Shown: positions 1 through 11,873 of the stretch, piece by piece
Layout: each line of letters opens with the position of its first letter
Position numbering within the stretch: position 1 is the first letter of the stretch
NCBI GenBank assembly: GCA_000231825.2
Contig: JH720299.1
Location: 1,621,848 to 1,685,847 of the forward strand
Origin: Tetrahymena elliotti 4EA
Taxonomy: Eukaryota; Ciliophora; Oligohymenophorea; Hymenostomatida; Tetrahymenidae
Reading direction: 5' to 3'
DNA: 64,000 nucleotides
Position numbers and translations under genes: made by a program
Notes under the pieces: generated by a model
What the model saw: the letters and a program-made list of their open reading frames with translations, nothing else
Told to the model about the DNA's origin: nothing
Databases searched by the model: none

Positions 1-1
1 T

Positions 2-502
2 AATAATTAATCTGAAACTGAATGCTAAATCCCTGCAAACAAATTAAATGGATAAACATTTAAATCTATTATTAACCCAGAGTATGACAATGATAGATTT
101 TCTGGAGATGTTACTTTGACAATTTAATCAGATTAATAAGCTATTTAATCTCTCACTTTGGAAGCTAAAGATAGTAACAGTAAGTAGTAAAAGTATGTTT
201 ATACCCCAGAAGGTAACTAATATGGATTAAATTTAGGCACAAACTTTTTAATAAAAAGAAAACTAAGTAGTTCAAATCCAAATAAAAGTTTCAATGAAAT
301 TTTTCATTTAATTTCTTCATGCAAAGAATAAAATGGTGTCTTAACTAGTTTGGAAATAAAAGCTAGTTTTTCAGAAACAATAGAAGAATCAGAAAAAGGG
401 AAATAATTTTAGTACTTTTAACTATCATAATAAATAAATCTATCCTCACACTAAATGATCATTAAATTTACTCTTTTTTTGTTGCTAATATTATTCGTAT
501 GA
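2..502 (+). CDS. C-terminal part of a membrane-anchored (possibly GPI-anchored) protein, 5' truncated
   Basis: The frame beginning at base 2 stays open, with TAA/TAG read as Gln, to TGA at 500-502, giving the last 166 residues. The visible part is a Ser/Asn/Thr-rich ectodomain-like segment with two cysteines. It ends in a strongly hydrophobic run (FTLFLLLILFV) directly before the stop. A hydrophobic tail with no basic residues after it is what a GPI-attachment signal or a very short C-terminal anchor looks like, so an extracellular surface protein is inferred. No domain family is recognised. The start and any signal peptide lie outside the window. Confidence 0.6.
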
Positions 503-895
503 CTCCAAATTAATTTAATCACTTTTCTGTTTACTGATTAAATGTATGTATAATTAATGTTGTAAAAAAAGCATCACAAAAAATTTAGATTAAAATTATT
601 ACCATTCACTTTGCTCATATTTCAGTTATTAGCGAAAAATTTAATTTTGGTTAAGAGAAGGGTTAGGTAGGATTTTATTTAAGAGGATTTATGGGGGAAT
701 TTAATTTATAAAATTATGATTATCTTTTAGATTGGTAATATGATAAAAAAAGAAATATTTAGGTTAAAAATTTATTTGTGTAATTTATATTATTTTCCTA
801 TCGATTTGTTAATAAAAGTTAAATCTTTGAAGATATAAATTTTAACTTTCAACAAATACAAAAACAAATTCAAAGAAATGAATAAATCTAAAAAA
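503..895. other. gene-free AT-rich spacer
   Basis: I see no open frame with coding character. The A-run just before 896 is the Pol III terminator (T-run on the minus strand) of the first tRNA. Confidence 0.5.
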
Positions 896-969
896 TGCTC
901 AAAGTGGGGCTTGAACCCACGACCCTTGGCTCATAAGACCAATGCTCTAACCAGCTGAGCTATCTGAGC
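896..969 (-). tRNA. tRNA-Ile (anticodon UAU), copy 1
   Basis: A 74-nt cloverleaf on the minus strand. The 7-bp acceptor pairs GCTCAGA with TTTGAGC and is followed by discriminator A. The D arm is GCTC/GAGC. The anticodon stem TTGGT/GCCAA closes a 7-nt loop CTTATGA. The T arm GTGGG/CCCAC holds TTCAAGC. Loop numbering gives anticodon TAT, which reads AUA (Ile). The acceptor and D-arm resemble eukaryotic tRNA-Ile(UAU), but no intron is present. A 6-nt T-run follows the 3' end. Position 37 is G rather than the usual A. This copy differs from copies 2 and 3 in the acceptor, D loop and anticodon-arm flanks. Confidence 0.9.
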
Positions 970-1178
970 GTTTTGTATAAATCAAAATAACTTTTTCTGT
1001 GATTTTATTTTGGAATAGTTATCAAATTTAAGTAAATACATTTTCTTTAAAAATAACAAAATATTGATAAAATTTATATATTAAGTAAACAAATAGCTTA
1101 ACTATATCTTTTTATGAAGTTTATGATTATGACAGACTTCTATTTATAAATATTTATTTAATTATTATTAGCAAAAAA

Positions 1179-1251
1179 TGCTCAAGGTGGGGCTTGAACC
1201 CACGACCTTTGGCTCATAAGACCAAAGCTCTACCAACTGAGCTACCTGAGC
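1179..1251 (-). tRNA. tRNA-Ile (anticodon UAU), copy 2
   Basis: A 73-nt cloverleaf with acceptor GCTCAGG/CTTGAGC, discriminator A, D stem GCTC/GAGC, anticodon loop CTTATGA and T arm GTGGG/CCCAC. The D loop is one base shorter than in copies 1 and 3. A T-run terminator follows directly on the minus strand. No intron. Part of a three-gene tandem array of same-strand copies. Confidence 0.9.
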
Positions 1252-1482
1252 GTTTTGTATAAATCTAAAAAAATTTTTCGTTGATTTTATTTTAAAGTAG
1301 TGAAAAATAAGATGAAATAATTTAGATATTCATAATTAATGATGGATTAAATTATTATGCTCAGTATTTAAATTGTTTATTTGTAACTTTTTTTGAATAT
1401 TATGAATGGCAGACAGAAATAAATATGAAAATATATAATGAAAAATATTTTGACAGATATTAGTAATTCACTATCAAAAAAA

Positions 1483-1556
1483 TGCTCAAGGTGGGGCTCG
1501 AACCCACGACCTTTGGCTCATAAGACCAAAGCTCTAACCAACTGAGCTACCTGAGC
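1483..1556 (-). tRNA. tRNA-Ile (anticodon UAU), copy 3
   Basis: A 74-nt cloverleaf, nearly identical to copy 2 but with one extra D-loop base and TTCGAGC in the T loop. The anticodon loop is again CTTATGA. A 7-nt T-run terminator follows. The three copies start roughly 280-305 bases apart, with AT-rich spacers that are not clearly alike, so any duplication of the flanks has decayed. Confidence 0.9.
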
Positions 1557-2300
1557 CTTTTGTATGGGTTTAAAATCAAAATTTGATGATTTTAATTGAC
1601 AATTTTATTTTCACAGCAAATTTAAATAATCCAAAATTGAAATTAATTACTTTAATTTTTAGAATGAATAAACCTTAAACAAATAGTTTAACATGATGAT
1701 TTAGCATGAGAAGATTTATCATTTATATATTTTAAATTTAGTATAAAATATATATTTTTTATTAAATGAGTTTGTTTTAAGCACAAGATAAAAATGAAAG
1801 AATCTTTAAGACATAAATTAAAATAATTGATTGTTCTATTATTAGAAAATGTATTTGATACAAAAATACAAAAATATTTTTCAATATTTAAAAGATGCAT
1901 TAAAGATTAAAAACAGCAAGGCTTTAAAATTAGAAATAGAATTTGTTGAATAAAGCAAAGAATTGAATGTTTTGATGAATATTTGAAACTTTTTAAATGA
2001 ATGTAATTTAATTTTGAAAATAAGGTTGATTGAATGCTGAAAAAGAATAAAATAAAATAACTAACTAACTTTAATAAATATTATATTAATTTTTAATAGA
2101 TATTCCCATTATCAAAATCAATCAATCAAGTTTAAAATTTATCTATCTAAATTATAAAAAGAATAAGAGATACATACATACATAAAGCTGGAAGTCATAA
2201 GCCTACAAATAAGGGACATAAATAAATAAGCAATTATAATAAATCAAAGAATTAATATTGTAAACATTAGTGAAGTTAATAAAATAATTAAGAAAGAAAG
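1557..2300. other. intergenic spacer between tRNA copy 3 and the MYCBPAP-like gene
   Basis: No supported exon. This is the divergent upstream region for the tRNA array (minus) and the following gene (plus). I recognise no promoter element. Confidence 0.5.
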
Positions 2301-5300
2301 ATGGACAAAGATACATTTTAAGAGGAAGATTCATTAAATAATGCAGATTATAGTAAATCTAATTTAGACAACACAAATCAGGATATTCCAAAAAAGGCTG
2401 TGAAGAAGCAGTTTATTTTGAGGAAGAGAATAGAAGAGGATATCAAGAATTCCAAATAGTATACAGCTTAGAACAATTCTAAATTAGTTTAGCCTCAACC
2501 TTAAAACTTAAAGAAATCATTCTAAAATGCTGCAAGAATGATTTCGCAAGCTTCAAGAGCAAGTTAATTGCTAAATAATTCTTTTGGTATGAATAATCAA
2601 ACAGCTGCTGTAGGTTTAATGAATGAAAGTAAAACTCGTGAGACTTTATACAGTTAGAAATCTTTAGGAACTGAGAACATGCTCCACCAAAGAGATGAAA
2701 AGAAAAAAGTAACTTAAATTGAAGAACAATACAAACCATAATTCAATGGACCTCAGGTAAAAAAATACATAAAAATTTTCATACTTTAAATCTTTAAGAG
2801 TCAATTAAAATTGAAAAAAAGAAGTTCAAAATAAATAAGTGAATTATTTTAAAATTAGAATTGATTTTTAGTTTGTTTTATTCATTCTCTATGGCATATT
2901 AACAATTAAATAATTAATTTAGGTTGAATTAGTTGATGGAAAGAAGAATTTATCTTTTATAATTAATACTGGTTTGGTAGCATTTGATCATGTAGTAGTA
3001 AGAAATAATGGAAGTGCATCAATATATTATGAATGGAAGAGGATTGAAAGCGATAAATTTAATAATTCCACTTTATCAGACCCAGAATAAAAGTTCTTTT
3101 GTCATCATGAACAAAACGTTATTAAGCCAGGTAAATAAATAAATTTATTATTTTTAAAAAATGGGATATTCTTTGAATTGGTATTTGTATTGCAATATCA
3201 GGATAAAGAAGACTATTTGATTCATGAAACATAAATAAATAAATAATTCAATTTTTATAATTTAAAAGGTTAATCTAAGAGATTTGTGTTTGCTTTTATG
3301 TCAAAGGTAACAGGTATATTTTATGAAGAGTGGGAATTATAGTGTGAGCCACCAACAATGCATCCAATTTAAAGATTGAAGTTGACTGGTAATGCAATTG
3401 ATGTAGATAATTTGAAGGATTGGAGAAGTGATTTTGAAAAAGAGAGTTTGGATCACTATGTATATAAAGGAATGAATGAAATTGTAGGTGATATTATTGC
3501 AGAAGTAAGAACACCTACTCCTCCTTTACCAGATTTGGAAGATCCTGAAGTATGTAGAAGGGAGTTCGAAGAAAAGAATGAAGAATTATATGTTTGGTAC
3601 AATCCACTTGTAATGAAATGGTGGAGATTACTTGAATAAGATTTGTATTAAGAATTGAATATGAATCCAGAACATTAATATTGGGATTTAAATTTGAATT
3701 ATATTAAACAAATGGTTGAAAGTGTTGAAGATGAAGATAATAAAGCATTCTTTGAATCCCGTTACAAGACTTATTTTGAATTGTCAAAAGTCAAACCAGT
3801 TGAAAGATCTTAGATTTTTTAACAAACTAAAGATTTCCTTTGGAAATTAATCTCTAATGTTCCTGTTATTTCAGATAAAGTCAAAGAAGAAATGGGTATG
3901 TGGGAGTATGTTTTTAGACCACCACTCTAAGAGCGCGATTTTACAGAATAAGAACTCAAGTAATTTGAAGATGAAAAGGCTAAAATCAAAGCAGACTGGA
4001 TGAAAAAGGCCAAAAAGAAAAAATGGACTGATGAAGATGAAAAAAAACTCATCGAAGACTATAGAAACTAGCTCTCTACTCGTATCTCTAATGAAGTATA
4101 TCAATTTTTCGATGGATTTGAAGAAAAAGATGCCCTTTTCAGAGCTCTCAATACAGTTCAAACTCGTAAAGAACCTCCCTCTTTAGAATATTTTGAGCAC
4201 CTAATCAGAAAAAAACCAATTAAAGACTTAGATATCGATGGCAAGCGTATTCTCTTAAGAGTACACTTGAAGCTGTCATCTTCACCTGATTCTCTTGAAA
4301 AGAAGGCCTAGCATGAGCTGAGAATCATCTAAGAAAAAGAAGAAGAACAAAAACGTATTGAAGAAGAAAAAGCCTTACAAGTAAATTACATTTGAATTTT
4401 TTTTGTGTATTTTGCTAAGAAGGCATTACTTTTAATAATTAAATTTAGAGTCGTTTTAAAGGAATTCGATAATTTAATTTTCAATATTTGAGATCTACAA
4501 ATTTTCTTAAATTTTTAAGGATTATTCCTCATTAAAATAAAATTTTTCTTAATTGAATCTGAAAATAATTTATTTTTCATAAAATTAACTTACTTCTAAA
4601 AACTATCCCTTTTCATCAAAATTTATTTATTTCCCTAAAATCTTCTTCTTTTTTTTTAATACATTACATTTTAATGAAAAATATAATTAATTTTAAATAG
4701 GAAAAATTGGCAAAAGAGAAGAAGAAACCTACTACTAAGAGACCACCTCCTCCTGTAGCCAAGGGGAAAGGGGCTAAACAATAGGTAGAGGAGGAGAAGC
4801 CTAAGGAGAAGATTTTGGATATTAGCTTTTTGGATGAAGACAATTTATTAGAAATTTTGGACAGTTTGAAGTATATTTTAGAAAGATAAGCTAAACTTGT
4901 TATTTTGATGGTTTCTTATGATGTTCCTCTTGGTGAATTTAAGCTGACTTCTTCTATTAAATTCTTTGTTGAGTATTTGAAGAAGTAAGTTGAAAATCAA
5001 ATTTAATTTGTGGAGACTTTTTACATTGAAAATTTTGAAGAGAAGATAGAAACTGAATCTTTCCCTGATAATTCTATTTTAGTTTTAGAGAACTGCTTTT
5101 TCATTCCTGAGGAAGTTGGATTCAAATAGATAAAATAAGTTACTGCAGAAGGAAAGGAAGAAACTTCTCTTGTTAAATATACTCTTGAAGATAAACAAAA
5201 TTATATAAATACTTTATGTTCTTATTGTCCTTCTTACGTTATGGAAGATAAAGATAATTTCTTTTCAAGATTAACTTCTATGGTAAATTTCAGCTTTGAA

Positions 5301-6785
5301 AATTAAGTGAGCGGAGTTCATATTTCTGAAGATATTTAATTTGCTTCTCATTTAGTTACATTCAATAAATAACCTTTCCATGTATTTATTGGTGGTAATC
5401 TTACTCCTTCTAAGCTTATTGCTATTGATACTTTATCTAATTTTGCTTAATAAATTCATCTTTACAGTGAAATTGGTATTAAATTCTTGATCGTTCAATA
5501 GGAAATTTGGTAAGAAGAAAGATCTAATTTAATTTAGTAAGAAAAGCAACTTTAAACAACTTCAAGCAAGGACAAGGAAAACACAAATCTTTCTCAAATT
5601 TAATAAGCACTTTTAGCTAATTCTTCTCATGTTATTTTGAATATGCCTTTTACTAATTTTGTTGTTTCTCCTATTGAAAAAATAGCTATTTAAGGTGTTA
5701 TTGCATCTATAAAAAATAGAGGTAAAGCTTAATTAATTTTACCTCAAGACTTTATAGTTGTTCCTGAAACAAATATTGAAGGAATTGAAAAGTTTTCTCC
5801 TTCATGGTTCGAATAATCTCTTTTGTAATGTTAGAATTATCCTCCTAGAATTGTTAGATAGCCTGTAGATTCAAAAGAAAATTCCGAAGCCCCAGTTGAT
5901 TAATCTCATATGAATAATTCATTACTCTCTGATTAATCTCCGATATAGAAGAATAATATAACTAATGAAGAAGATGCAGTAGAAGATGTTGATAGAGTCG
6001 AAGAAGGTGATGATGAAGATGAATATGAAGAATATGAAGATGATGAAGGTACTAAAAGAAAAAAGAAATCTAAAAATTATAATGATGTGATTGAAGATGT
6101 TGAAGATGAAAGCGAACATTATGAATATGATTATTCTGCTTAATTCCCTGCTAACCATATAATCATTGATTTTGGTGAAAAGACACTTTCTTAATTAAGA
6201 AAAGGAGTTAGAAAATCAAGAAAATTAGCTTGGTTTGAACAATTAAGTATTTATACTTCAGTATCAACTAACGAAACAAACAAAGTTGCTGCTAAAACTC
6301 TTCATAAAATGCAAGAAGATAAAAGAGCAAGATTAGAATCTCAGCGCAAAGAAAATAATGATTATAATTACGTGAATGATGTTTTATCTTTTGTTTTTGG
6401 TAAATCTGTAGAAAAGCATGTCAATATGTTTGAGTTAGTTGATCCTAAATAAAAAGCTAGTGATATTGGATAAGATGATGGTTTTAGTGTTCACAGCGAT
6501 AATGCTGGATCAAATCAAGGACAAAACAAAGAATTGTAAGAAGAAGATAAAGAAAAGTCAGCTAATCAAGCAGATGATGACGATAAGTCTGTTCATAGTG
6601 GAACTACTGCTGTCACTAAGCCTAACACAGTTAGAATTATTTCTGATTTCTACTCTAAGGATTCAGAATTCTTACTTAAAATATTGCATGGAACCCACAT
6701 AGAAGCTCTTTCAACAATTGAATCCTATGCTTAAAAATCTGAATCTAATCTTAGTGATGATCTCTCCTTTTTAGATAGATTATGA
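2301..6785 (+). CDS. MYCBPAP-like axonemal protein fused to a phosphoglycerate-kinase-like domain
   Basis: Exons 2301-2756, 2923-3130, 3269-4380 and 4701-6785 join in phase to 1286 codons. Residues 1-152 look disordered. About 153-265 form an ASH/MSP-like beta domain matching MYCBPAP: a VVVRNNGSASIYYEWKR segment, then VIKPG, then GIFYEEWEL. A helical MYCBPAP-type region follows. From about 545 the protein resembles phosphoglycerate kinase: DLDIDGKRILLRV at the start of that fold, VLENCFFIPEEVG near 715, PFHVFIGGNLTPSKL near 810 and LILPQDFIVVPE near 945. The usual GGGDT nucleotide loop is not evident, so this looks non-catalytic. An acidic tail follows. MYCBPAP is a ciliary/sperm-flagellum protein, so an axonemal role is inferred. 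Calling it a true fusion depends on the clean splice at 4380/4701. Confidence 0.85.
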
Positions 6786-7289
6786 AAAACCAAATTCAAT
6801 CAAAAATTTATTTTTTAAAACTTTATATATATATATATATGTATAGTACCCTAGGGTACTGCCTTAATAAAGGCTACATACAAATAGAATACATATTTTG
6901 TTTAAAAAAATGTTAAATTTTAATGATTTTATATTAATAAATTTAAAATTTGTATTTTTATATGATTATTATTATTATTAAACTATTTGAGATTTTCCTT
7001 TGTTTAATTTTTATTTTTTGAGACAACCATTCATTAACAAAAAAATATCAAAAAATTTTGTTATAAATTTGAATTTAAAGAATTGATGAAATAAATGATC
7101 AATATAAAAACAATAAATTGATTAATAAAAAATGAAATTAAAAAATATTCTGAATACTTTTATTTGTTCAAGCTAAAAAAATATTTAATTCATTTAAATT
7201 TTGAATACAAACAGTTCACTTCAGTAAAAATAATTTCTAGAGTTTAACTAGATATTTAAAAACGCTTAATAACTAAACAAAATTTACAG
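6786..7289. other. spacer and unresolved 5' end of the TPR gene
   Basis: Contains a perfect palindrome and a small hairpin (listed separately). The TPR frame is open from 7122 but has no ATG there. An ATG at 7132 in another frame opens a 31-codon candidate first exon, but I cannot join it in phase. Confidence 0.4.
6845..6874. repeat. 16-nt perfect palindrome followed by a 5-bp hairpin
   Basis: 6845-6860 reads AGTACCCTAGGGTACT, identical to its reverse complement. 6861-6874 is GCCTT-AATA-AAGGC. Both are unusually GC-rich for this spacer and lie 60-90 bases after the MYCBPAP stop, after a short (TA)n run. They may be a 3'-end or protein-binding signal; function unknown. Confidence 0.7.
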
Positions 7290-9384
7290 GAATTTTTTGT
7301 TAAACAAGATAAAATTAATGAAAGCTTAAGTGCCTATTTTTAGATTTAGTCAAGCATAAAGTAATAGGATGAACAAAGCCTTATTGAATATTTGAAAGAA
7401 AATCCTTAATCTTATGAAGCATATCAAAATCTAGGTAAGGTTTATTTAACTATGGGAAAATTTCAATTGGCTTAAAAAAATTTTGAAAAAGCTATAGAAA
7501 TAAATAATTAATGTGATTAAGCTTATAGTGATTTAGGGATTATTTATAGTGAAATGAATATGTTTAAAGAGTCTGAATACAATTTTAAGAAAACTTTAGA
7601 AATTAACCCTTAATCAGCTATAAACTATGCTAATCTAGCAATTATGTATGGTAAATATGGTATTATTTAGCAAAGAATATAATGTCATTAGAAAGCTATT
7701 GAATTAGATCCTAGTAATCCACAATCTTATAATGGTTTAGGTCGTGCTTATCGTGACTAATAATTACCAAATGAAGCAAAAAATATGTTTAAAAAATGCA
7801 TTGAAATAGATCCTAAATATGCACAAGCTTATTTTAATTTAGCTTTGATTTAGAAAAATGAAAACAATTTTGAAGAATGCATAAATAATTTTGAAATTTG
7901 CTTGTAAATTTAACCTGATACAGAAAATGCTTTTGGTATTCATTTCTATTTAGGAGAAGCTTATCAATAAATAGGAAAAATTGAAGATGCAATAAAAAAT
8001 TTTAAAATAGCAATCGAAATCGAACCTTAAGAATATTTGATTTATGATAAATTGGGAGAAATATATTTTGATATGGATAATTTAGAACAATCTAAATATT
8101 ACTTTGAGATTGCACTTTAAATAGACCCTTAATCCACTAAATCTTTAATTGATTTGGGAGTTACTAATATTTAATTAGGAAATTGTTAAGAAGCATAGTA
8201 ATAGTTATAATAAGCTTTGTAATTAGATCCTCAAGCTTCAATTTGCTATCATTATCTAGGCTATCTTCACCTATAATTAGGCTAATATGAATAAGCTCAA
8301 TATAATTATGAATTATATTTTAAGATCAATCATCAAGATTAAAACATCAATGCCTTAGAGCACTTAGGAATTACTTACATCAATCTAATTGTCATGAAAA
8401 ACAAAAGTATACAAATTATTTTAAAATTCATTTTATTTTTTTAATTTAATTACTGTAATTCCCCACTAACAAACAATTAAGTTTAATATCAAAATTTTAG
8501 ATTTTTTAAAGCTTCTTTAAAATTTTTTTCAATAAGATAGCTTTCACTCATACAATTTATGATTTATGAGGATTTGCTGTAAATAAATTTCAACAAATAA
8601 TTTTTAATCAAAGAAAAAATTATAAAAATGATATTTTTATTTTGCTTCAATAATTAAAATAAATGCAATATCTATTAATTTAAAAGGAGATTTATTAGAA
8701 AAGGCAAAGGATTTGTATGAAAAGTTAAATGAGATAGAACCTAATAGTATAACAACTTTATTTAATTTGGGTAGTGTTTATTATTTTATAGAAAATACAG
8801 AGTAAGCTATTTTATATAATGAGATGGCTTTAAAAATAGATCCAGATTATGACTAAGCTAATTATAATTTGGCTCTGATTTATCATGAAAAGCAAATAAT
8901 ATAAAATGCTATAAAATATTATTTAAAAGCAATATAATCCAATTCTTAATGCAGTGATGCCATTTATAATTTGGGAATTCTTTATGGCTAAAATGGGGAT
9001 TTACAAAAAGCTTAACACTTTATTGACAAAGCATTACAAACAAATGAATAATTCGTCTAAATTTATCACTTACTTAAAACCCCATAAAAAGAAATAAAAA
9101 TGACAGCTGAAACATTAAATGCATGCCAAAATGCTATCCTCAATGCTAAAATTTAATAAGGGGTTGATTATTATATCATGGCTTTCATCTAAAATTTAAT
9201 TGGCTAAAAAGAATAAGCCTTACACAATCTTGAAATGGCTACAAAATTCAACGTTTTGCTTGCTGATTCATTTTATCTTCAAGGTGAAATATAAGGATAA
9301 CAAGGTTAAAATTTTAAAGCCAAAGAATGCTTCGAAAAATGTATCTAATTTAAGCCTTATCAAATGATAAATATTAACATTTGA
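7290..9384 (+). CDS. tetratricopeptide-repeat (TPR) protein
   Basis: Two exons, 7290-8406 and 8687-9384, joined across a 280-nt intron that splits one codon. The protein is almost entirely TPR units of about 34 residues, with repeated AYxNLGxxY and AIEIDP-type signatures (for example AYFNLALI, KAIELDPSNPQSY, YNLGILYG). I count roughly a dozen to fourteen repeats. TPR arrays are protein-binding scaffolds; O-GlcNAc-transferase-like, Bardet-Biedl or intraflagellar-transport roles are all possible, and nothing in the sequence picks one. The 5' end is unresolved: the acceptor TTTACAG at 7283-7289 suggests an upstream exon with the start codon. Same strand as the preceding gene and convergent with PEX2. 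Confidence 0.8.
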
Positions 9385-9787
9385 ACTTCTATTACTTTTT
9401 GACTTTATTTGCAATATTGATAAATATTAAATAAAATTAGTTTTATATTTTGTCTTGTTTACTTTTTGTTTTTTTTCTAATTTATTCTCCTACAAAAATT
9501 AAGAAAATTAACTATTTTTTTATATTGTAAAAAAGTTTTTTTAACTCACAATTACAAACAAAAAAATAAAAGGTATTGAAAAACTAGAACAATGTTTTAA
9601 AGAAAGGCTTTTTTATTTACATTTAAAACAGATTAAAAAATAATTAAATTGATTGAAGTAATGTTTTTAATATATTTGTTTTTTTGTTGTTGTTTATTTA
9701 TAGATTGATTGAATTATGTTTTGATTTTGTTTCATTTATCTATCTATCTATTAATTTGACTAACATTTGGTTTGTTTATTTATAATT
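9385..9787. other. convergent 3' spacer between the TPR gene and PEX2
   Basis: T-rich, with no supported exon. Polyadenylation regions of both neighbours are expected here. Confidence 0.5.
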
Positions 9788-10699
9788 TCAATTAGTAACA
9801 ATATCTAATTTATCATAAACTGCATCACATTGTGGACATTTAATATTTTATTATCCTGCTTTAGATTGGAGATAAGATGTGATGCAATAATAGCAGAAAA
9901 CATGTTTGCAATTGTTAATTTATCTAGGCATTGTAATTTATGTATCTTCACAGATTCCACATTTAGTATCAGCCATATCTTATGATGCATCATTAGAAAT
10001 AGATCCAAGGAAAGTTGTAAACATGAAGAGATTGCTCACCATTTTAAATAATTTCATGTTATTTGCCAAAGGAAGTGCAAACTTGACAAAATCTGAAATG
10101 ATTCCCCAAATAATAGTTCTGTTAATAAGCTCAAAATCTAAGTATCTAACAACTGAAGGATTAATATAACTCATTTGTATACCGCATATTCTTTCTTCAA
10201 TTGATCTGTATTTTCCATTAATCAAAAAGCTAACAAAATTAGCAAGATTTAAAACTTTATATATTTTCTCACCAACATCTAATATCTTTTTAAGTATTTT
10301 ATAAAATTTGCTTTCTTCTTGATCATTCCCATTGCTAGAAATATTCCTCAAAGTTATTAAATTATGAAGTTTATTTATTGCATAAGTTCCTACAACTTTA
10401 ACTAAAAAGAAAATTATTTTTCTTCTATTTGAAAGATTACCGTTCTCTAATAAATCAATAGCAGTGTATTTCACATTTTGCAATTGATTTCCAGGCAAAT
10501 TATTATTTTTGTTCACTGTTTCTCTAAAATAAATGAAATCAACTATTAAATTAAATTCTGGAATGTATTTATTCACTGTCTATGGACTAAAGTATTAAAA
10601 TGCTTTCACTAAACCATCTTTAAGAAGGTTGGAACACTCTTAATCTATTTTCATAGCCTCAAGCTAATTTATTCTCTCCGTTTGGAATTCTTACATCAT
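9788..10699 (-). CDS. PEX2: peroxisome biogenesis factor 2 (PEX2), RING E3 ligase subunit
   Basis: Single exon of 304 codons ending at TGA 9790-9788. PEX2 with PEX10 and PEX12 forms the peroxisomal membrane ligase that ubiquitinates the import receptor PEX5. The N-terminus has the family motif RINQLEAMKIDQE. The middle carries the Pex2/Pex12 membrane region, including KYRSIEERICGIQ and DFELINRTIIWGIISDF. The C-terminus has a C3HC4 RING at about residues 247-291: CGIC, then TMP, CKHVFCYYC and CPQC. The TMP before the zinc ligands favours PEX2 over PEX10 or PEX12. The start chosen is the ATGATG at 10699-10694. The frame is open further upstream to an ATGATG at 10903, which would add 68 residues with no family similarity. 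Confidence 0.92.
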
Positions 10700-11873
10700 T
10701 TCCCTTACCTAAAAAATGCCTAAATTTCTTAAATAAATAACTATTTGCAAAAAATAATCTTTTGAGTAGAAATTGTTAATCTCTATTTAAATCAGTGTAA
10801 AACAAATTTTATCATTCTTTTTACAATCATAAAAAACAAATACATCATCAAAAATTAATAAAGATACTCTAATCGCTAATTCATATTCAATCAATCTCAT
10901 CATAAAAATACTCACCCATTCATCATCATCTCATACACAAAATTAGAAATTCTAGAAAAATTCAAAATTTAATCAAAGTATAAATATTTTTCAGTAGAAT
11001 TTCCAATCAATCAATCAATTTAATTGTTTTCATCAAATTTTTTGCATTTCTTAATTTCATATTTTATGTCAAAAATTAAACTAAAAATTTAGATGTCTTT
11101 AATTAGAATTAGCTCTATTTTTTTGAAAATAATCCTTTAAGATTAGTATATTAAAGAGAATTTAATTGAATTGGGAGTTTGAAGTAAACATTGTTGAACT
11201 GAAAATAAAACTCTAATTACTTGATTTTTTAATGGTTTTGAATATAATTTTGAAATGAAAGTCAAGAGAGTTAGTTGTATTTGATAAAACCTTGTTTATA
11301 GTTTATACTCTACAAAATAAATTAAGACTAACATGAATTAGTTTTAAATATAATTCTTTCTTCAAAAAATAGCAAATGAATTTCTTGGAATGATTTTTTT
11401 TGTCAAAAATAGAGTTTAAAAATGAAGCATTTTATTTATTTTTGAGCGAGAGAAAAAAATGTGAAAGAATATATTATAAGAAATGTTTGGATTAGTTACA
11501 AACTAGAATTAAATTTCTGATTTTAAAAAATCTAAAAGAAATTGATTAAATTATTATTTAGCTTGGTATTTTGTTAGGAATTAAAGATAGTAGTAATAGT
11601 AATCCAAGATAAGCATATTAAAGAATCATAAAAATTTGATAAAAAGTGAGTGATCTAAAATTAATTTATGTAAATTTGATAATAAATAAGCTTATTTTTT
11701 GTTAATTAGCTTGATAAATAGAAAGAAAGATAGATAGATAGATAGATCTAAACTATTTGATTGGAAATATTTAAATAGAATCTTTGGAAAGTTTTGGATA
11801 TTAATTAAACAGTAAAATTAATAATTCAGATTTGATTAAATCATAATTAAGAAAGGAATATAAGTTTGATAAA
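10700..11873. other. divergent promoter region between PEX2 and DPH5
   Basis: Bases 10700-10903 are an in-frame open extension of PEX2 of uncertain status. The remainder is AT-rich, with a short GATA-type tetranucleotide run near 11729-11746. No other gene seen. Confidence 0.5.

Noticed and set aside
896..1556. Reading the tRNA genes as tRNA-Met because CTCATAA appears
   Set aside because: That string is on the plus strand. The T-arm and acceptor fix the genes on the minus strand, where the anticodon is UAU.
7224..7240. 17-nt intron linking ATG 7132 to the TPR frame
   Set aside because: It would keep frame, but every other intron in the window is at least about 40 nt, so such a short intron is implausible here.
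9805..10169. Short open frames on both strands over the PEX2 RING region
   Set aside because: Shadows of PEX2; only the PEX2 frame read with the ciliate code preserves the RING cysteines.
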